Assembly (NCBI GenBank): GCA_947498505.1
Contig: CANMKG010000004.1
Span: 186,001-250,000, forward strand
Origin: an uncultured Maribacter sp.
GTDB lineage: Bacteria; Bacteroidota; Bacteroidia; Flavobacteriales; Flavobacteriaceae
DNA: 64,000 nt
Direction of reading: 5' to 3'
Shown: piece by piece, positions 25,896-34,077 of the stretch
Position numbering within the stretch: position 1 is the stretch's first letter
Layout of the letters: the number at the start of each line of letters is the position of its first letter
The notes under the pieces: generated by a model
What the model was told of the DNA's origin: nothing
Databases searched by the model: none
What the model saw: the letters and a program-made list of their open reading frames with translations, nothing else
Made by a program: the position numbers and the translations under genes

Positions 25896-26861
25896 TTAAT
25901 TGGTGTGTTGTATATTAGAAGATTCCTCTAATATTTTCCAAACAATTTCTTGAAGATATGTATTCTCTATATACGAGGAGGAAAAAATTGAAATGGGTCC
26001 AGACATTTTTCCTTTTTTTGAAGCCCAAAATTTTCCGTTTGTGGTGTTATCAAAAGTTAATATTTTTAAATAGCGTTTGGCTGCGTTCTCTATGTTTCCG
26101 GACATTTCAATGTAGGGACCAACCTTTTTCATAAGAGGCATCATTACCTTTTGAAGTACCCATGATTGGTGACGAGCAAAGTTGGTGTCTGGTGTTGCCC
26201 CAGGAGAAATACTATTTGTAATAATATATATGGGTAACCTTCTAGCAAGGGCTTCAGTCCATAGACTTACCAATAATTTCGTCAATGCGTATGTTTCCAT
26301 GGGCTTGTATCTTTTACCTTTATTGGGAAATATAAAAGACTTTAGCATGATTTCGTAGTTACCACTATAAGTATCTCGGGTTTCTGCATCAATATTGGGA
26401 AGTTTCATCATAGGAACATCTCCTCGAGCAGCTTCTGATCCTGCGGTGACAATTTTAGCATTGATTGAAAGTAAATTGGCTTTGAGTAATCCATTTGTAA
26501 GAATATGATGCCCTAAAAGGGCAGAGGCAAAGGTCAATTCCATACCGTCACTGTTTGTTTTTAAGGTTTTATGATTTACGCAAGCATTTAGTATAAGAAT
26601 ATCTATTTTTTGTTTTTTATGTATCAACTCTTGTAAAGCATCATGCGAAGAGTTCTTTTCTGTAAGGTCCAGAGCTATAACACTATAAATATTAGAAAAA
26701 CCTTCCTTTAATATGTTTTTTATTGCTAAGTCTCCTTTTTCTTTTGTTCTGCATGCAAGTATAATTTTTTTAAATCCAAGTAAGCTTAATTGTTTCACTG
26801 TTTCTAGTCCTATTCCCGAATTAGCTCCTGTTACCAAAGCTGTTTGTTGATTTGTATTCAT
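25896..26861 (-). CDS. short-chain dehydrogenase/reductase
   Basis: 321 residues, NAD(P)-dependent SDR. The nucleotide motif TGANSGIG is at 11-18, the NNAG position reads LNACV near 95, and the active-site YALTK is near 191. A longer C-terminal part than classical SDRs resembles the retinol-dehydrogenase/WW-domain oxidoreductase branch. It is the last gene of a TetR-lipoprotein-SDR operon and lies 6 bases after the lipoprotein. Substrate unknown. Confidence 0.9.
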   Translation of the reverse strand: MNTNQQTALVTGANSGIGLETVKQLSLLGFKKIILACRTKEKGDLAIKNILKEGFSNIYSVIALDLTEKNSSHDALQELIHKKQKIDILILNACVNHKTLKTNSDGMELTFASALLGHHILTNGLLKANLLSINAKIVTAGSEAARGDVPMMKLPNIDAETRDTYSGNYEIMLKSFIFPNKGKRYKPMETYALTKLLVSLWTEALARRLPIYIITNSISPGATPDTNFARHQSWVLQKVMMPLMKKVGPYIEMSGNIENAAKRYLKILTFDNTTNGKFWASKKGKMSGPISIFSSSYIENTYLQEIVWKILEESSNIQHTN

Positions 26862-26867
26862 AGGTAT

Positions 26868-27752
26868 TTAATTAAGTTTTTTGTCACCATTTTTTTTAAT
26901 TTCTTTATTTGGATATAAATCGTTAACATCGAAACCATCGAATACAAAATCTTTTACGATTAATTCATGAATGTGATTTTTATCTTTTCTACTAGGCTCG
27001 TTTAAAAAAACAGTATGCTTGTGAGGAATTATTATTCCGTTCACGTTTTGATAGTTATCAAATTTAATAGAGCCGTAGAATGCTTTATACCCTGGTATTT
27101 TAAGATAGTTATCTCTTAAAGAATAAACAGCATATTCTAGTTGACTATTTTTTTTGTTTATCCATAGTAGGTATTGATCATGCTCCATGTGTGGTTTTGG
27201 AATTTTCCAGGTGACGAATATTAAGTCATATTTAACATCGTTAAATATTTTCTCACCAGCATAAGAGATTATAGGAGCTTTTTTTAAGCGATCTAACATT
27301 TCAAAAAAGTATTGATATGCGGAAAGGCCAAATGCAATTCTTTTGTTATAATCCGTAAATTTTATGTCTTTTTGTTGCTCTTGTTCATAATATTTCCAGC
27401 TTTGCAGACCAGCTATGGTATTTTTCCTTTTTCCGTTTAAAAATTGTACTTGACTATCAAAAGTATTTATAGCATATTTTAGTTTTAACTCTGATTTGGC
27501 TTCTGGCCATGGTTTACCTATTTTACCCATAAACCCTTTCCATGTATCATTAGCGGTAAGTGTATAGGTTTGGTATTTAGCTAGTTTGGAAAAGCCATGT
27601 TTTTCCCAGGTTTTTTGTAGAATAGCCTTGCCTTTTATTTCATTGTTTTTTGATATTCCTTCATTTTTAATCATTCTTGTTCTCATGTCGGCTATACAAC
27701 TTTGCAATAAAAAGCATATTGTTAATAACACTAGGGGTTTTATATTTTTCAT
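26868..27752 (-). CDS. lipoprotein of unknown function, LolA-like pattern
   Basis: 294 residues with a lipoprotein signal (LVLLTICFLLQSC). The remainder alternates beta strands with the pattern seen in LolA/LppX-type half-barrels (for example DLIFVTWKIPKPHMEHDQYLLWINKKNSQLEYAVYS and VNGIIIPHKHTVFL), suggesting lipid or hydrophobic ligand binding; this is inference. Cotranscribed with the SDR gene and preceded by the TetR regulator. Confidence 0.75.
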   Translation of the reverse strand: MKNIKPLVLLTICFLLQSCIADMRTRMIKNEGISKNNEIKGKAILQKTWEKHGFSKLAKYQTYTLTANDTWKGFMGKIGKPWPEAKSELKLKYAINTFDSQVQFLNGKRKNTIAGLQSWKYYEQEQQKDIKFTDYNKRIAFGLSAYQYFFEMLDRLKKAPIISYAGEKIFNDVKYDLIFVTWKIPKPHMEHDQYLLWINKKNSQLEYAVYSLRDNYLKIPGYKAFYGSIKFDNYQNVNGIIIPHKHTVFLNEPSRKDKNHIHELIVKDFVFDGFDVNDLYPNKEIKKNGDKKLN

Positions 27753-27802
27753 ATTATTTAATTTTTGAATGTACTAGTCTATACAATTAATTTTAAAATT
27801 TT

Positions 27803-28384
27803 TTATGCTTTAATAGCTTTTAACGCATAAGTCATACTATTTTTCATGACTATAGCATTTTTCTGCAATCTTGCCAGTAGAAACCCTCCATAAAGTTGAG
27901 CATGCAAAAAAGTGGCAATTTCCATTGATTCTAAATCAGTTTTGATTTCTCCAATATTTTTTCCTTCTTCAATACAGTTTACAAAAATTTGAAGCAGTTT
28001 ACTTAATTGTTTTTGGGTTACCTCCCTTAAGCTTTCATTATTTCCCGCACATTCAACAGAAAATTTCTGTATCAAGCACTCAGATTTAAAATTGTTTTTA
28101 TTCGCCATGTCGGCCATTAGCGTAGCAAACAACTCAAACCGTTTTAAAGGACTCTTTATTTTTTTGTCTTCAAGAATGCTTTTGTAAAATTTGGCTGAAT
28201 TAGTTCCGTAATATTCAAGCACATGCTCAGCAAACTTTTCTTTACTTTTAAAATGGTAATAAAAAGAGCTTCTGGGGTAGTCAGATTTTTTTAAAATCTC
28301 TTCGGTTCCTGTATTACAATAACCAATGGTTTTAAACAAATCCAGCCCAACCGTTATGACAGACTCTTTATTGTGCTTTTTCAT
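27803..28384 (-). CDS. TetR family transcriptional regulator
   Basis: 193 residues. The N-terminal HTH is KESVITVGLDLFKTIGYCNTGTEEILKKSDYPRSSFYYHFKSKEKF (about 6-52), with the SSFYYHFKSKE recognition helix end that defines TetR. The C-terminal ligand domain is AcrR/YcdC-like. A perfect palindrome 6 bases upstream of its start is a likely operator, so it probably represses itself and the downstream lipoprotein and SDR genes. Confidence 0.92.
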   Translation of the reverse strand: MKKHNKESVITVGLDLFKTIGYCNTGTEEILKKSDYPRSSFYYHFKSKEKFAEHVLEYYGTNSAKFYKSILEDKKIKSPLKRFELFATLMADMANKNNFKSECLIQKFSVECAGNNESLREVTQKQLSKLLQIFVNCIEEGKNIGEIKTDLESMEIATFLHAQLYGGFLLARLQKNAIVMKNSMTYALKAIKA

Positions 28385-28389
28385 TATAC

Positions 28390-28405
28390 TGTACTAATCA
28401 GTACA
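28390..28405. promoter_or_regulatory. probable TetR operator
   Basis: TGTACT-AATC-AGTACA is a perfect 6+6 bp inverted repeat with a 4-base spacer, ending 6 bases before the start codon of the TetR gene. The position and symmetry fit autorepression of the TetR-lipoprotein-SDR operon. Confidence 0.65.
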
Positions 28406-28496
28406 AATATATGTGTTTTTTTTTTAATTTCAATTTCTAATACGAGATTTTTATTCAAATTGAGTTGTTTAATTAAAATTGGTAATGTTGTTTCAT

Positions 28497-29252
28497 CTAT
28501 TTTTTCCAATTTCTAAGTTGGTCTATGTACAAATAGCTTTCAACAAATTTCCTATGTTCTGCATTAGTCATTTTCTCCACTAAATTAAGGGCAGAAATGT
28601 AGCTTGTTAAGTTACCGTTGGACGAACTAAATTTACCATCCTCAACAAAGGTTACTAAACTATCATTCTGAACTTTTAAATTTGGATAATCTTTTTGTAG
28701 TTGCTCTCCACCTCCTATGTAGGTAACAATTTTATGCCCGTCTGCAATTCCAGATACACCAATAAGTTGTGCTCCAGCACAATTACTTACTATGTATTTA
28801 GTTTCTTGGTTTTTCTTTTTTATAAAATCTACCATTTGTTTATTGTGTACTTGCGCGTACATGTCGTAACCGCTAGGAACAAATAATGCGGTTAGTTTTG
28901 GACAGTTTTCAAAGGTGTAATCGGGAACAAACCGCATACCTTCTTCGGTGGTTATTGGTTTTGTTGTTTCAGCTATGGTTACAACGTTAAAAAGCTGCTC
29001 AAAGTTTTGGTTAGGTTTTCCAAAAACATCAGATGTAGCTACAACCTCGCCTTGTAAAACCCCATTAAACATTAACAAGCCTATTGTGGGTAGTTTTGGA
29101 TTATATGGTTTTAAATGTTTTGTTAGGGTGTCAGAAGGCAACATTACCTCATTTGTATTTTCAGCGTTGTGCTTTACTTTTGATTTTTCTGTATTGCAGT
29201 TAAGGAAAACAATGGACATAAAAATTACCGTTATAACGCTTAATTTTTTCAT
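28497..29252 (-). CDS. DJ-1/PfpI family protein, lipoprotein
   Basis: 251 residues from ATG 29252, chosen over an upstream start at 29285 because it yields a lipoprotein signal ending IVFLNC. The DJ-1/PfpI class I amidotransferase-like fold is shown by IGLLMFNGVLQGEVVATSDVF, LFVPSGYDM and the nucleophile elbow VSNCAGAQLIG with Cys158. AraC-type GlxA and isonitrile hydratase domains look similar. A Crp/Fnr gene lies upstream on the same strand. Exported members are uncommon. Confidence 0.85.
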   Translation of the reverse strand: MKKLSVITVIFMSIVFLNCNTEKSKVKHNAENTNEVMLPSDTLTKHLKPYNPKLPTIGLLMFNGVLQGEVVATSDVFGKPNQNFEQLFNVVTIAETTKPITTEEGMRFVPDYTFENCPKLTALFVPSGYDMYAQVHNKQMVDFIKKKNQETKYIVSNCAGAQLIGVSGIADGHKIVTYIGGGEQLQKDYPNLKVQNDSLVTFVEDGKFSSSNGNLTSYISALNLVEKMTNAEHRKFVESYLYIDQLRNWKK

Positions 29253-29365
29253 TTTTTTAGGTTTGTTAATTATGATACTAAACAATTCTGATTTAGTGTT
29301 ATGTTATTTTTTAGCATAAAGGTAGTGGCATTAATGCTAAGAAAAATTAAGCTGGTTTAAGAAAG

Positions 29366-29935
29366 TTACTTTCTTTTTATTTCGCTTAAATACTCTGGAG
29401 TTAAGCCAAGAAAACTTGCTAAAAGGTATTGTGGTACACGTTGTACAAATTCAGGGTAACTATCTCTAAATTTTAAAAACATTTCTTCTTTAGAAAAGGT
29501 GTTTACGTGTTTTAAACGCATTAATGCGGAGCCATAGGCAGTTTGATAAATAGCCCTGAAGTATTTTTCCATTACAGGAAACTTTGTCAATAGTTCGTTA
29601 TACTTTGAAAAAGAGATGGATAAGACCTCCGAATTTTCAACGGTTTCAATATTAAAATTAGATTGTTTTTGATTCTGAAACGCTAAAAAATCTGTTAACC
29701 ACCAATTTTCTATAGCAAATTGTATGGTTTTCGGATTCCCTAAGTTGTCAATAAAATATGATTGTAAACATCCTTTAGATACAAAAAACAGTTGATCACA
29801 TCGTTTTTTAGCAAAAATTAATGTTGTCTTTTTGCGGTAGGTTTGGTAATCAAAAAAAGAGGCAATTTCGATTAATTCTTCTTCTGAAATGACTAGATAA
29901 GTTTTAATATGATTTGTTAGCGCGTTTTTAGTCAT
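29366..29935 (-). CDS. Crp/Fnr family transcriptional regulator
   Basis: 189 residues with the ligand barrel (KKTTLIFAKKRCDQLFFVSKGCLQSYFIDNLGNPKTIQF) and a C-terminal winged helix with RVPQYLLASFLGLTPEYLSEIKRK. It precedes the DJ-1/PfpI lipoprotein gene by 113 bases on the same strand, repeating the regulator-then-effector arrangement seen at 23.3 and 25.1 kb. Ligand unknown. Confidence 0.88.
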   Translation of the reverse strand: MTKNALTNHIKTYLVISEEELIEIASFFDYQTYRKKTTLIFAKKRCDQLFFVSKGCLQSYFIDNLGNPKTIQFAIENWWLTDFLAFQNQKQSNFNIETVENSEVLSISFSKYNELLTKFPVMEKYFRAIYQTAYGSALMRLKHVNTFSKEEMFLKFRDSYPEFVQRVPQYLLASFLGLTPEYLSEIKRK

Positions 29936-30019
29936 TTATTATGCTTAATGTTCTACTAGGTAGTGGTAGAGTTTACGCAATGTTACAAACCAAATATAAA
30001 TAATTTGCTTCTAAGCCTG

Positions 30020-30976
30020 CTATTTATTTGAATTCAAATACTTTTTTAAATCTACCAAACTGTGTTTTATAAAATCTTCTTCATCTTCATCTGTCGTTAG
30101 CACATAATTTAAAAAATTGACTGTTCTTGCCAGTGAAAGAATTTCAATATCACTTTCATTAATTTGTTCATTGGGGTTTACATTATGATACCCTTTTAAT
30201 ACCCATTTTTTGACGTTTTCGTAACCGAACCGTTCGTTTGATTCATAGTACGACAATAAAATGGCAATATCATGAACTGGATTACCTAGTATAACATCTT
30301 CAAAATCAAATAATGCTATCTGCTGGTTATGCACTTTAATATTCCATGGGTTTAGATCTCCATGAAGTAATTGAGCACTTTTGGGATTATAAATGTGTTT
30401 TAATTTTTCGTTGAATAGGGGAATGGCAGTGTCCATGAGCTCTTTAAACTCTTTTGTTACAATATGGTTGTGTTTTTTAAGATGATACACGGGTTTATCC
30501 TTTCGAAAGTAGAACACATTATCCCATTTCCTGGGTTGTAAGGTAGAGGAAAACGAAATATTTTTTGTAATTAAATATAACTCCGCAATGATTTCTCCAA
30601 GCTTTACGAAAAGCGATTCACTTTCGTTGTCCTTAAATTCATCTCCTTTTAACCATTTGGATAAAACTAGCCTATTCGTAGAATCAGATGTCTTATTTTT
30701 AACAAGTGTTAAGCCGCTATTTTTTATGTTTTTTACAAGTTCCGGAACGGTTATCGTTCCTTTTTTAGTAATCGCTTCTAACACAAGAATCTCTAAAGTG
30801 TTATCATCAATATTACTTGCATCTTCATAAATTTTAAAGGCATATTCTTGAGAACTTTTGTCAACCAATTTATAAACAACGGAAGCATTTTGTGAGAAAA
30901 GTTCTTTTGATATAAACGTATTGGAGTATTGTTTAAAAGCTAAAGACACAATAGCATCGTATTTCTTTTTTTTCAT
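30020..30976 (-). CDS. phosphotransferase (APH/choline kinase-like) family protein
   Basis: 318 residues with a kinase-like fold. The catalytic loop is HGDLNPWN at 205-212 and the metal-binding motif is DFED at 224-227. The ATP-lysine is in YAFKIY near 48. The family phosphorylates aminoglycosides, homoserine, choline or sugars; the acceptor cannot be deduced. It stands alone between a Crp/Fnr gene and a SnoaL-like gene. Resistance is only one possibility and should not be assumed. Confidence 0.88.
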   Translation of the reverse strand: MKKKKYDAIVSLAFKQYSNTFISKELFSQNASVVYKLVDKSSQEYAFKIYEDASNIDDNTLEILVLEAITKKGTITVPELVKNIKNSGLTLVKNKTSDSTNRLVLSKWLKGDEFKDNESESLFVKLGEIIAELYLITKNISFSSTLQPRKWDNVFYFRKDKPVYHLKKHNHIVTKEFKELMDTAIPLFNEKLKHIYNPKSAQLLHGDLNPWNIKVHNQQIALFDFEDVILGNPVHDIAILLSYYESNERFGYENVKKWVLKGYHNVNPNEQINESDIEILSLARTVNFLNYVLTTDEDEEDFIKHSLVDLKKYLNSNK

Positions 30977-31060
30977 TGTTTATCCCACTCTTTTGACTTT
31001 ACAATTTTCAACCGGATAAAATATTTCATTTTTATTACTTTATGCAGAGACAAAGACCTT

Positions 31061-31106
31061 AGCTTAAAACCCAAATTCTGAATTAATAATAGGCATTGTA
31101 GAATAT
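31061..31106 (-). repeat. eroded attC-like half site
   Basis: The stretch TTAAAACCCAAATTC, then ATTAATAATAGG and CATTGTAGAAT, matches the R''-side halves of the long attC-like sites at 40.2 and 50.7 kb. No recognisable partner half lies to the right of the neighbouring SnoaL-like gene. It is probably a decayed relic of an array that once reached further left. Confidence 0.35.
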
Positions 31107-31109
31107 ATT

Positions 31110-31616
31110 TTACTTTTCTTTTATCAAATCTTTGGGCTTAGGGTAATTTCCTATATGCCACTTCCATTCTTTATTTTCTATTTGCAAGAATTCATCAAAA
31201 TCCGTTGGCCCCTTGCGTTGATATTCACGCCAAAATTTGATTTTCCCATTATCAAGTTCAACTACTACAATTCCAACATCTGAAGTATCTTTGCCATAGC
31301 TAAAAGTGTATTCGGCAACACCAGACTGCGTATTTTTATTGAACCATAGATTATGGAATTCCATTTTGTATTTATTATCCAATTCATTAAAGTACGGTCT
31401 CAATTGCTTATGTCCTCTGTAATATTGAATATTTGGCGGTTCCATATATATTGCATCTTCATCAAAACTACTAAGAGCCAAATTCGTATTTTGATTGGAC
31501 CAACCTTCTTCTACATTTTTCATTAATTCATGAAATTTACGACCAGAGATTTTGTCATCAGAATTATTACATCCGATTACAAAAAATAGAAGTAATATAG
31601 AACTCCAATGTTTCAT
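31110..31616 (-). CDS. SnoaL/NTF2-like lipoprotein
   Basis: 168 residues with a lipoprotein signal (SILLLFFVIGC). The NTF2-like pattern is VEEGWSNQNTNLALSSFDEDAIYMEPPNIQYYRGHKQLRPYF and FSYGKDTSDVGIVVVELDNGKIKFWREYQRKGP. It probably sits in the outer-membrane lipoprotein layer. No enzymatic residue set is evident. The stop is 4 bases from an eroded cassette-site remnant, so it may be an old cassette. Confidence 0.8.
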   Translation of the reverse strand: MKHWSSILLLFFVIGCNNSDDKISGRKFHELMKNVEEGWSNQNTNLALSSFDEDAIYMEPPNIQYYRGHKQLRPYFNELDNKYKMEFHNLWFNKNTQSGVAEYTFSYGKDTSDVGIVVVELDNGKIKFWREYQRKGPTDFDEFLQIENKEWKWHIGNYPKPKDLIKEK

Positions 31617-31771
31617 GATTTAGTGTTATTACTCATGTCATATAACCTTAAATATATGGAAAGTAAAGTGAAAAACAAGCAATTGTTTTTCGTTACTCAC
31701 GTTGCAAAATCTTCAGTGCTTTAATTTTTCAATACTCGTTTCATCTGAAAAAGCTAATTTTCTGACCAGGT

Positions 31772-32092
31772 TTAAAAGTCCATAGTTTTTTGAACGGGTT
31801 GGTTTGAGTGGTTTTTCTCAAAATTAAGCAACCATTTTTTTTATGCAAGCCACTTGCGTAACCGGACTTTCCAAACTTTTTTCCTAAAATCCGTTCCAAC
31901 AATATCTAAGGGCATAGAAAATACTTTTCTGTTTCCTTCAAAATATTCAGCTATTTCCTTTTTCACTTTGGTGAGGTGAATATTTTTACCGGACAGTACA
32001 ATGCCATTATAGTATTTTTGAAGTTCATCAAGTTGATTCTCTACCATTTTTTGACCAATAAAACCTAAAAAACAAACAAGGTTCAGGAACAA
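31772..32092 (-). pseudogene. Ada-type methylated-DNA-cysteine methyltransferase remnant
   Basis: The open part (83 residues) reads LVCFLGFIGQKMVENQLDEL, then IHLTKVKKEIAEYFEGNRKVF and GTDFRKKVW, the N-terminal half of an Ada/Ogt methyltransferase domain. Directly afterwards two other frames give GYASGLHKK and then WLLNFEKNHSNQP, the C-terminal end of the same family, stopping at 31772-31774. The central segment with the PCHR active-site cysteine is missing and there are two frameshifts. It is a dead gene. The region 31617-31771 holds nothing else that I recognise. Confidence 0.75.
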
Positions 32093-32110
32093 TCTTAAAC
32101 CGTTATACCT

Positions 32111-32590
32111 TTATTTAACTCTTTTCATTGGAAAAATTTGCTTGTGTTCTTGTCCATTTTTCATTCCAGAAATTGTAGCAACTAAAGAGTCCCTATTGAT
32201 TTTTGTATATGAAATAGTTTGAGGAAAGTCGTGCTGTAAATTTTCAAAAACCAATTGTGTTTTTGATTTTTTTTTGGCTGTAAAGCGAACGGGTAAGCCT
32301 TTATTTTGACTTTGAACAGTTGGGATATAAAACATTTCGTTTTGTTCTTGAACTAATTTTATTGTTTCAAAAACTACCGTGTCTTTCTCCTTTAAGGTGT
32401 AACTTTTTCCTGAAAGTTCATAATCATTTACTTTGTTCCATGTTTCGTATATGCTACCCTTCGGAATTTTGTTTTCCCATGATCCTATTAACCATTCAGC
32501 TAGGATGATGTTATTTTTCTGTTTTGGAGAACAAGCACAAAAAATAATTAAGCAAACAATACATGTGCTGAGTTTATATTTTGTTTTCAT
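32111..32590 (-). CDS. DUF6265-like lipoprotein
   Basis: 159 residues with a lipoprotein signal (CIVCLIIFCAC). The domain is recognised from LAEWLIGSWENKIPKGSIYETWNKV near 30-55 and VFENLQHDFPQTISYTKINRDSLVATISG near 112-140, both DUF6265 signatures. The fold is lipocalin-like; function unknown. It lies 73 bases downstream of an AraC regulator gene on the same strand, so the pair may be a regulator-effector unit. Confidence 0.8.
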   Translation of the reverse strand: MKTKYKLSTCIVCLIIFCACSPKQKNNIILAEWLIGSWENKIPKGSIYETWNKVNDYELSGKSYTLKEKDTVVFETIKLVQEQNEMFYIPTVQSQNKGLPVRFTAKKKSKTQLVFENLQHDFPQTISYTKINRDSLVATISGMKNGQEHKQIFPMKRVK

Positions 32591-32663
32591 AGTTTAATTA
32601 TTTTACGTTGGGTAACAAAGTTGCAATGAACTTGAAGACCAAAATTGTAAAAACGCGACAAAG

Positions 32664-33479
32664 CTAATCACCTATGTAAAAAAGTGAAGACATCTTTAAG
32701 TTGCTTCCATAAAATTCTTTTGGCGTAAACCCTGTCAGTTCTTTAAAGTCTTTTATGAAATGTGCCTGGTCGTAATATTCATTTTGGTATGCCAAAGCGG
32801 TAAGACTTGTGAATTTTTTAGTCAATAACATTTTGAGCACGGCTTGCAATCTAATTGTTTTTGAAAGTTGTTTAGGGCTTAAACCAATAGCCAATGAAAA
32901 TTTGCGTTCTAATTGCCTACGATTAATATTCTTTTTTTTGGAAAGTTCGTCTATAGAAAGTTGTCCGTTAGCTGTCAAAATAGTTTCTACGGTTGATTTT
33001 ACAATGCGATCAATGGTCTGAATGTCACTTAGTCGTTTTAACAAAAAAGCTTCAATAAGTTTTATCCTACCTGAAGTTGATTCGGCTTTTAAAACCTTTT
33101 GTTTGATTTCCTGTCCGTCTTTTCCAAACAGTTTTTTTAACGAAAAGGTTTTGTTTTCCATTTCTTTTATGGGAATGGTAGCGAAAGGCAGAAATCCATT
33201 TGAATGAAAACGAACAGAAAAAATACCGGTTTCCCCTGTTGGTTCTATTTCAAGTGGTTGTGTCAGTTGTCCAATTACAAAACATTTTGGTTGAATAATG
33301 CCGCTTCCGTTTTTAACATACTGTTTATACAAATCGCCGTGATGAAAAATCATCTCTATACAGCCGTCTGGAATTATAATTTGTTTTTCGGGTGTTTCTT
33401 CTTCTGGGCTTTCCAATGTCCAATAACATTTGATAAGCTTTGTTAAGTTTGAATTTGGTTCAAATGTTTGGTAGTTCAT
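32664..33479 (-). CDS. AraC family regulator with DUF6597 N-terminal domain
   Basis: 271 residues. The N-terminal domain FEPNSNLTKLIKCYWTLES, then IIIPDGCIEMIFHHGDLY and FVIGQLTQPLEIEPTG is DUF6597. The C-terminal double HTH ends AYQNEYYDQAHFIKDFKELTGFTPKEFY, the AraC signature. It has the same length and layout as the regulator at 45161, its clear paralogue. The ATG lies 4 bases from a cassette half site, marking the left edge of the recognisable array. Confidence 0.92.
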   Translation of the reverse strand: MNYQTFEPNSNLTKLIKCYWTLESPEEETPEKQIIIPDGCIEMIFHHGDLYKQYVKNGSGIIQPKCFVIGQLTQPLEIEPTGETGIFSVRFHSNGFLPFATIPIKEMENKTFSLKKLFGKDGQEIKQKVLKAESTSGRIKLIEAFLLKRLSDIQTIDRIVKSTVETILTANGQLSIDELSKKKNINRRQLERKFSLAIGLSPKQLSKTIRLQAVLKMLLTKKFTSLTALAYQNEYYDQAHFIKDFKELTGFTPKEFYGSNLKMSSLFYIGD

Positions 33480-33483
33480 TAGG

Positions 33484-33500
33484 TTTTGTCGTAGAGCGTT
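33484..33500 (-). repeat. attC-like half site at the left (3') end of the cassette array
   Basis: TTTTGTCGTAGAGCGTT repeats the R'' end of the long sites (TTTTGTTGTAGAACGTT at 50.7 kb). It is the partner of the start half at 34000-34009 of the same lumazine-binding-like cassette: 6 of 10 positions match, with the usual G/A difference at position 11. The other half of this site is lost. Confidence 0.55.
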
Positions 33501-33515
33501 TTTTTCTTTTTAATT

Positions 33516-33968
33516 TTAGTGTTTTTCAGAATCGTTGAATTGCCATAATACGTTTACAATTTTCCATTTTTCATTCAGTTTCACTATATGCATATAATCA
33601 ATCCAATCTTCCGCAACAAGTTTCACCGAAGCTGTCTTGTCAAAAACGTCGAGTATAATAACTTCTTTTTTAGAGTCTTTTGAAAATCTTTTACCATCCT
33701 TATTATACGTTTCTGAAAGTAAAATCATGTAATCCCTAAAAGATTCTCTTAAATATTCCTTTCCAGTTTTTTTGTGTGTCCAAAAAGTTCTTTTAACCAT
33801 TCTAGGATGAGCTGCTCTTTCAAATTTTTCTGGCTTAACATCGTATTGAGACTCTATATAGTCCAAAGCAGCTTGTCTAATATCCAAAGAATCTTGTTTG
33901 GTCTGTCCTAAAACATAAACAGTTGAAAGAAAAAGAAATGATATTGCAAGGGTTAAAGAATGTTTCAT
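33516..33968 (-). CDS. NTF2-like (putative lumazine-binding type) secreted protein
   Basis: 150 residues with a signal peptide (ISFLFLSTVYVLG, cut before QTKQD). The pattern IRQAALDYIESQYDVKPEKFERAAHPRMVKRTFW, LLSETYNKDGKRF and ASVKLVAEDWIDYMHIVKLNEKWKIVNVLWQF is that of the putative lumazine-binding branch of the NTF2 superfamily. Exported; ligand unknown. Single-gene cassette, the last one at the left end of the array. Confidence 0.83.
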   Translation of the reverse strand: MKHSLTLAISFLFLSTVYVLGQTKQDSLDIRQAALDYIESQYDVKPEKFERAAHPRMVKRTFWTHKKTGKEYLRESFRDYMILLSETYNKDGKRFSKDSKKEVIILDVFDKTASVKLVAEDWIDYMHIVKLNEKWKIVNVLWQFNDSEKH

Positions 33969-33999
33969 AATTATTTTTTATTTAAAGTTTATTTTTAAT

Positions 34000-34077
34000 G
34001 TACTATAACGCTTCGTATAACAAGTGTGGCCTGTCGATAGGGACTATGCTCGTCTTTACGTTAATAGTTGTTCGTAA
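34000..34077 (-). repeat. attC-like site, short class (78 bp)
   Basis: Start half GTACTATAAC (34000-34009) belongs to the lumazine-type cassette; end half GTTGTTCGTA (34067-34076) belongs to the M24 cassette. The interior is imperfectly palindromic. Total size is within the range of classical integron attC sites. The M24 gene reads through the end half before its stop at 34056. Confidence 0.6.

Noticed and set aside
30020..30976. APH-fold gene as an aminoglycoside resistance gene
   Set aside because: The catalytic loop and DFED motif show only the kinase-like family, which also phosphorylates many metabolites; nothing in the context points to resistance.
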